A stretch of 64,000 bases of DNA from Firmicutes bacterium UBA6806. GTDB taxonomy: Bacteria; Bacillota; Clostridia; Peptostreptococcales; Acidaminobacteraceae. The notes below the pieces were generated by a model. The model ran no database searches. It was not told where the DNA came from and saw nothing but the letters and a program-made list of their open reading frames with translations. Positions 60,715 to 64,000 of the stretch are shown here, one piece after another (the first letter of the stretch is position 1; every line of letters begins with the position of its first letter). The stretch is taken from positions 26,184-90,183 of the forward strand of contig DKFC01000053.1 in NCBI GenBank assembly GCA_002452745.1, given 5' to 3'. Position numbers and translations under genes: made by a program.

Positions 60715-61710
60715 CTATACAATTTTCAAAATATGTCGTCCTGTGTGTGTGCCTGCCTTAATGTTTTTAAAGACTTCGCTCAGTTCTTCCATAACAACAT
60801 CTTTAGCAATCGCTTGGCTCATAATATGCCATTCACCCGCAAAACGCTTCCAAATAGCATCTCGCTCTTCTATAGGGAAATTAACTGAATCAACACCTAG
60901 AATGCTGACACCTCGAAGGATAAACGGCATAACAGTGCTGTTAAACTTAATTCCGCCTGCATTGCCGCACATGCTCATGCTTCCACCATAATAAATTTGT
61001 GGCAACAAGCCCGAAGCGACTTCACCACCTACAACATCAAGAACATAGTGGAATTTTTGTTTATCGAGTACTTTGGGCTTTTCTGGTAATACATCCCGAG
61101 CTAAAAGTACATCTGTTGCACCAATTGAAATAAGTTTCTCTGCTTCGCTTTCATCTCTTGCAAGTGCATGAATATTCTTATAGCCGCTCTCTTTAAGAAG
61201 CTGTATCGCAACACTGCCCACACCGCCAGAAGCACCTGTAACAAGAATCTGTTGGTCTTTATCAGGTGACATCCCTTTTGATTCTAGCGTCATAATCGAA
61301 AGAGCTGCTGTAAATCCAGCAGTGCCAATTACCATCGCATCATGTAATGAAAGCCCTTCTGGTAGTGCAACAACCCATTCAGCCGGCACTCTGGCATACT
61401 CTGAATAACCACCAGTATGTGTCATACCTGTTTGAAAACCTGTTACAAGAACTTCTTGACCTTCTTTGAATTTATCACTACCCGACGAAACCACTGTTCC
61501 ACTTAAATCAATACCAGGAATCATTGGATAGTTATTGATGACACCGCCTTTGGTTTGGACGGCTAGCATATCCTTAAAATTAACTGATGAATACGCCACT
61601 TTAATGATTACATTTCCCTCCGAAAGCATATCTGCACTAATGTTTTCAATAGCATGTGAAACTTCACCATTTTCCTCACGGACTACAAGTGCTTTAAAAT
61701 TATCTTTCAT
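60715..61710 (-). CDS. acryloyl-CoA reductase-like MDR enzyme (AcuI/YhdH family)
   Basis: A 331-residue zinc-free medium-chain dehydrogenase/reductase. The start FKALVVREENGEVSHAIE and YSSVNFKDMLA, followed by IPGIDLSGTVVSS, match AcuI/YhdH. The NADPH site is LVTGASGGVGSVAIQLL near 156-172. Family members reduce acryloyl-CoA or quinone-like electrophiles with NADPH. It is divergent from a MarR regulator, as is typical of electrophile-responsive pairs. A link to the had-like operon 8 kb away is possible but unproved. Confidence 0.9.
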   Translation of the reverse strand: MKDNFKALVVREENGEVSHAIENISADMLSEGNVIIKVAYSSVNFKDMLAVQTKGGVINNYPMIPGIDLSGTVVSSGSDKFKEGQEVLVTGFQTGMTHTGGYSEYARVPAEWVVALPEGLSLHDAMVIGTAGFTAALSIMTLESKGMSPDKDQQILVTGASGGVGSVAIQLLKESGYKNIHALARDESEAEKLISIGATDVLLARDVLPEKPKVLDKQKFHYVLDVVGGEVASGLLPQIYYGGSMSMCGNAGGIKFNSTVMPFILRGVSILGVDSVNFPIEERDAIWKRFAGEWHIMSQAIAKDVVMEELSEVFKNIKAGTHTGRHILKIV

Positions 61711-61786
61711 ATTTTACACCATCCTCATGTTTTTGTTTGTGTATTATTCTGCATTGTAATATTTCGTAATAAGAACTATTTCTACT

Positions 61787-61814
61787 TTGAATAGTATCAG
61801 GTTTGTGGTATACT
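61787..61814 (+). promoter_or_regulatory. probable promoter of marR-type gene
   Basis: TTGAAT and TATACT with a 16-base spacer. TACT(N6)AGTA at 61783-61796 overlaps the -35 and could be the operator for divergent control of the reductase. Confidence 0.5.
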
Positions 61815-61838
61815 GTCAATAGAAAAAGAGGTGAAAAA

Positions 61839-62255
61839 ATGGAGATTAGAAATTGCATTAATTTTTTGTTGAGTTCTTCTCAAAATACAGTATTCAAATA
61901 TTTTTCAAAAAGGCTAGCAGAATACGGCATAACGCCATCACAATATGGTGTTTTAAACTGTCTATGGACATATGGCGATATAAGTCCATCCAAAATAAGA
62001 GAGATTTTAAATCTTGAAGCATCTTCAGTGTCTGGGATTCTCGACAGGATGCAAAAGAATGAACTCATTGAGCGACAAATAGATCAAAATAATCAGAGAG
62101 CTATTATCGTCTCTCTGACAGAAAAATCTATGGCTATTAAGGACGGAGTCGAAGCTGTTGTTAGCGAGATGAATGAGAAGTTTTTAGAGCCCTTCTCAGA
62201 TGATGAGAGGAAAATACTAAAAAAAGCACTTTTTACAATTATTGATATGGAGTAA
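61839..62255 (+). CDS. MarR family transcriptional regulator
   Basis: About 138 residues from the ATG at 61839, preceded by AGAGGTG; an upstream in-frame ATG at 61803 has no ribosome site and lies in the promoter. Winged helix: ITPSQYGVLNCLW, ISPSKIREILNLEASSVSGILDRMQKN (recognition helix SSVSGILDRM) and the wing RQIDQNNQRAIIVSLT. It is divergent from the AcuI/YhdH gene and probably represses it. Confidence 0.88.
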   Translation: MEIRNCINFLLSSSQNTVFKYFSKRLAEYGITPSQYGVLNCLWTYGDISPSKIREILNLEASSVSGILDRMQKNELIERQIDQNNQRAIIVSLTEKSMAIKDGVEAVVSEMNEKFLEPFSDDERKILKKALFTIIDME

Positions 62256-62261
62256 ATGAAG

Positions 62262-62304
62262 ATGCCTAGCTCCAGAATGTTAGAAGCTAGGCATTTGTTG
62301 TTTT
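62262..62304 (+). terminator. terminator of marR-type gene
   Basis: Perfect 10-base stem (ATGCCTAGCT / AGCTAGGCAT) followed by TTGTTGTTTT. Confidence 0.82.
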
Positions 62305-62442
62305 AATTGAGTGAAAAAAATGAGATTCAAACGTACGATCTGTCAGTAATACCACAGAATTAAAATTAATGACCTTAAATGCAACATACCAATCAATACC
62401 TTCTACCTTTACGGTTACTTCTGTCTATAGACCAAAATTAAG

Positions 62443-62484
62443 CTAAAAATCCCCGAAACACCTTATTTTTAAAGGGTTTCGAGG
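62443..62484 (-). terminator. terminator following guaA-like 3' end
   Basis: On the minus strand CCTCGAAACCCTT pairs with AAGGTGTTTCGGGG (one bulge, one mismatch) and is followed by ATTTTTAG. It lies 11 bases beyond the stop codon of the guaA-like tail, where a gene's own terminator would be, although no gene on that strand reaches it now. Confidence 0.7.
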
Positions 62485-62494
62485 ATAATATGTT

Positions 62495-62509
62495 TTACTC
62501 CCACTCAAT
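62495..62509 (-). mobile_element. candidate attachment site, guaA 3'-end sequence
   Basis: On the minus strand ATTGAGTGGGAGTAA encodes Ile-Glu-Trp-Glu-stop, the usual last residues of GMP synthase (GuaA), and is followed by a terminator. No GMP synthase coding sequence lies next to it. Integrative elements are known to insert at the 3' end of guaA, so this is the likely outer att copy with the element extending to the right. Confidence 0.65.
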
Positions 62510-62614
62510 TAGGGTAGTCTGTTTCACCCTGAATTTTCATGATTTCATAGTGTTTTTTGTGTTTTTATTTGCAATATTAGCCGAAATTTTGCTGACTATC
62601 AAAAAAATTCGAGC

Positions 62615-62668
62615 CATTTTGGAGTCATCTATTCATTCATGAGTCAAAATGGAGTCATTTTGGAGTCA
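62615..62668. repeat. direct repeats, candidate integrase arm-binding sites
   Basis: CATTTTGGAGTCA occurs at 62615-62627 and 62656-62668, with two more GAGTCA cores at 62641-62646 and 62652-62657. Clustered short direct repeats between att and int are typical of arm-type sites for tyrosine recombinases. Confidence 0.55.
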
Positions 62669-62789
62669 AAATTCAAGCCCTGAAAATGCTTAATAAATCG
62701 TTTTGGATAACTCGCCATTTGGGCTAGTTATGAATCCTTGAACTTATTATACACCTAAATTATATAGATTACAATTTGCATATAACCTA

Positions 62790-62841
62790 AAAAGAGTATC
62801 TGATTAAAAGTACATTCATACTCTTAATCAGATACTCTTTT
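62790..62841. terminator. strong hairpin terminator after mobC-like gene
   Basis: Perfect 18-base inverted repeat (AAAAGAGTATCTGATTAA / TTAATCAGATACTCTTTT) with a 16-base loop, just beyond the stop of the MobC-like gene. Confidence 0.85.
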
Positions 62842-62856
62842 CAATCTACATTAATT

Positions 62857-63192
62857 TTAAACCAATTCATTTTCCTCTGGAACAACCAGTGGATACATTT
62901 CCTGAAGCAAAATATGTGTTTCATTCAGTAGAGCCTTCAATTCCTCATCTGAATTTGAATCTCTTATCTTCTTTAATTCGCGAGCGAGATTTTTTATTGC
63001 ATAGGCAAGTTTATCACTTTTAAATTTTCCTACACTGATTTGAACTTTACCAGTTAATACAACTTCCCTTAAATAATCTCCCTTAACTTCACCAGTTACT
63101 TTTATCCTTTTATCAATGATTTCAAATTCTTCATCAGTACATCTAAAAGCAAGAGTTCTTGGCCTTTTTCTATTCCTGTTTGGACAAGCCAT
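62857..63192 (-). CDS. MobC-like relaxosome/mobilisation protein
   Basis: A 111-residue basic protein. The N-terminus (RNRKRPRTLAFRCTDEEFEIIDKRIK, of which RTLAFRCTDEEFEII is the core) and LREVVLTGK fit the ribbon-helix-helix start of MobC-type proteins that help a relaxase at oriT. The C-terminal part (about 60-105) is helical (ARELKKIRDSNSDEELKALL). It overlaps the integrase stop as TAATG and is translationally coupled. No relaxase is inside the window, so a role as excisionase-like or regulatory RHH protein is also possible. Confidence 0.65.
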   Translation of the reverse strand: MACPNRNRKRPRTLAFRCTDEEFEIIDKRIKVTGEVKGDYLREVVLTGKVQISVGKFKSDKLAYAIKNLARELKKIRDSNSDEELKALLNETHILLQEMYPLVVPEENELV

Positions 63193-64000
63193 TAATCAGC
63201 CTCCTCATTATATTCTGCATCTAATTTATCAGCAATCTCATTTTGCTTATTTGGGTAAAGGTGAACATAAGTATTCAGCGTTGTTTCAACTTTTTCATGA
63301 CCAAGTCTTTCTGCAATTGCAACTGGTGTGAATCCAAGCTCAATCAAATGACTTGCATGACTATGTCTCAGGTCATGTAGCCTGATTTTTTTAACGCCAC
63401 TTTCTTTTACACCTCGTCTCATTTCACTTGAGAGATATCCCTTTGTAACATTGAATATTCTTGAATTTACATCAAAATTATAAATTCTAGTGAAGTAATC
63501 TTCATAATCTGCTACAAGAAATGATGGTATGCTAATAGTTCTTTTACTCTTTTGTGTTTTAGGCTCTGTAATGACATCTCTACTTTTTAAACGCTGGTAG
63601 GATTTTGTAATGGAGATCGTCTTCTTATTAATATCAACATCTGCTGGTGTTAGTGCCAACAGTTCCCCTATTCTCATACCGGTCCAATAAAGAGTTGAAA
63701 AAGCTAAATAAGATGTATGCTTATCCATCATATGTTCAATAAATGTATCAAATTCTGCTTTTATCCAAAACTCCATGTCATCTGCCTGTCCCTTACCCAT
63801 GCTTCCTGCCTTTCTACATGGATTACTTTTAAGTTCATAAAATCTTACTGCATGATTTAAAATCGCACTCAATTGATTGTTAATACTTTTAAGATACGTG
63901 TCTGAATAATTCTTTTTCATTAATTCATTTTGCCATTTGCGAACTGTTGACGCTTTAATATCACTCAGTTTCATATCTTTAAAATATGGTAATACCTTTA
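63192..64000 (-). CDS. tyrosine recombinase/integrase, 5'-truncated by window edge
   Basis: At least 269 residues; the frame stays open to base 64000 and the text before the internal Met (VLPYFKDMKLSDIKASTVRKWQ) is typical integrase sequence, so the true start is outside. A core-binding SAM-like domain is followed by the catalytic domain: Arg in TGMRIGELLALT, LHDLRHSHASHLIELG with His-Leu-Arg, GHEKVETTLNTYVHL with the second His and nucleophile Tyr. It mediates integration and excision of the element ending near 62495. Confidence 0.9.
   Translation of the reverse strand, partial: KVLPYFKDMKLSDIKASTVRKWQNELMKKNYSDTYLKSINNQLSAILNHAVRFYELKSNPCRKAGSMGKGQADDMEFWIKAEFDTFIEHMMDKHTSYLAFSTLYWTGMRIGELLALTPADVDINKKTISITKSYQRLKSRDVITEPKTQKSKRTISIPSFLVADYEDYFTRIYNFDVNSRIFNVTKGYLSSEMRRGVKESGVKKIRLHDLRHSHASHLIELGFTPVAIAERLGHEKVETTLNTYVHLYPNKQNEIADKLDAEYNEEAD

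Larger units (their letters stand above)
62495..64000. mobile_element. left end of an integrated mobile element (runs past the window)
   Basis: From the attachment-like site rightward come a gene-free 350-base segment with integrase-type direct repeats, a MobC-like gene and a tyrosine integrase gene, both reading toward the boundary. The base composition is more AT-rich than the core region. The rest of the element lies beyond 64000, so its class (ICE, IME or plasmid-like) is not known. Confidence 0.7.

Noticed and set aside
62290..62430. 45-codon protein-like stretch on the minus strand (reads TEVTVKVEGIDWYVAFK onward)
   Set aside because: No start codon, it overlaps the marR terminator, and a stop lies directly upstream. 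It may be a gene remnant but the evidence is too thin.
1..64000. CRISPR arrays, rRNA and tRNA genes
   Set aside because: No regularly spaced repeats, no rRNA-like sequence and no tRNA cloverleaf with CCA-proximal TTCGA arm was recognised by eye; a dedicated scan was not possible.

Overview
The window looks like chromosome from an anaerobic, low-to-moderate GC Gram-positive of the class Clostridia. The evidence is strong AGGAGG-type ribosome sites with frequent GTG and TTG starts, a flavodiiron protein next to superoxide dismutase, a 2-hydroxyacyl-CoA dehydratase/Etf cluster, SLH-domain surface proteins and several two-component systems. I cannot name the species from sequence alone. No rRNA, tRNA or CRISPR array was found.

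Layout. 0-8 kb: methyltransferase, Mn-type superoxide dismutase and flavodiiron protein (the last two share a Fur/PerR-like box), a PadR regulator with a double flavodoxin-fold protein, small proteins, class II aldolase and a YkgJ-type cysteine-cluster protein. 7.8-15.4 kb: a nucleoside uptake and phosphorolysis operon (lipoprotein, NupOPQ-like ABC transporter, an unusual FAD oxidoreductase, uridine phosphorylase-like enzyme) behind a Crp/Fnr regulator. 15.6-24.9 kb: a nickel-centred island with a TetR-type regulator, a multispanning membrane protein, HypB, an 889-residue iron-sulfur flavoprotein and HypA, facing a CbiMQO/NikMQO metal importer. No hydrogenase structural gene and no hypCDEF are present. 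25-37 kb: cold-shock protein, RCC1/SLH surface protein, DUF1508 protein, a histidine kinase facing a response regulator plus a kinase-like protein without phosphorylatable His, an ECF sigma/anti-sigma pair, and a GlnK/GlnL-like pair beside a dicarboxylate/amino-acid symporter. 37-39 kb: MarR with a MATE exporter sharing an operator motif.

39.3-56.2 kb holds two sigma-54-type catabolic operons. One has a LeuCD-like hydro-lyase, a MatC-like carrier and a PrpR-type activator. The other has a lactate-permease-like carrier, class III CoA transferase, dehydratase activator, 2-hydroxyacyl-CoA dehydratase, acyl-CoA dehydrogenase, EtfBA and a VOC protein, with a divergent activator and paired upstream palindromes. 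The gene order of the second matches the C. difficile had cluster and is compatible with lactate or 2-hydroxyacid reduction through enoyl-CoA (acrylate-type chemistry).

56.3-62.3 kb is more AT-rich and accessory: an AIM24 protein, a lysozyme-fold protein paired with a cysteine desulfurase, a lipoprotein, a small unknown protein, and an AcuI/YhdH reductase with divergent MarR. From about 62.5 kb to the right edge lies one end of an integrated mobile element with a tyrosine integrase and a MobC-like protein. Its boundary carries a sequence that looks like the last codons of guaA followed by a terminator, so the element probably sits in the 3' end of guaA.

Best candidates for something undescribed are the HypAB-flanked iron-sulfur flavoprotein island, the His-less kinase partner, and the lysozyme-fold/cysteine desulfurase pair.
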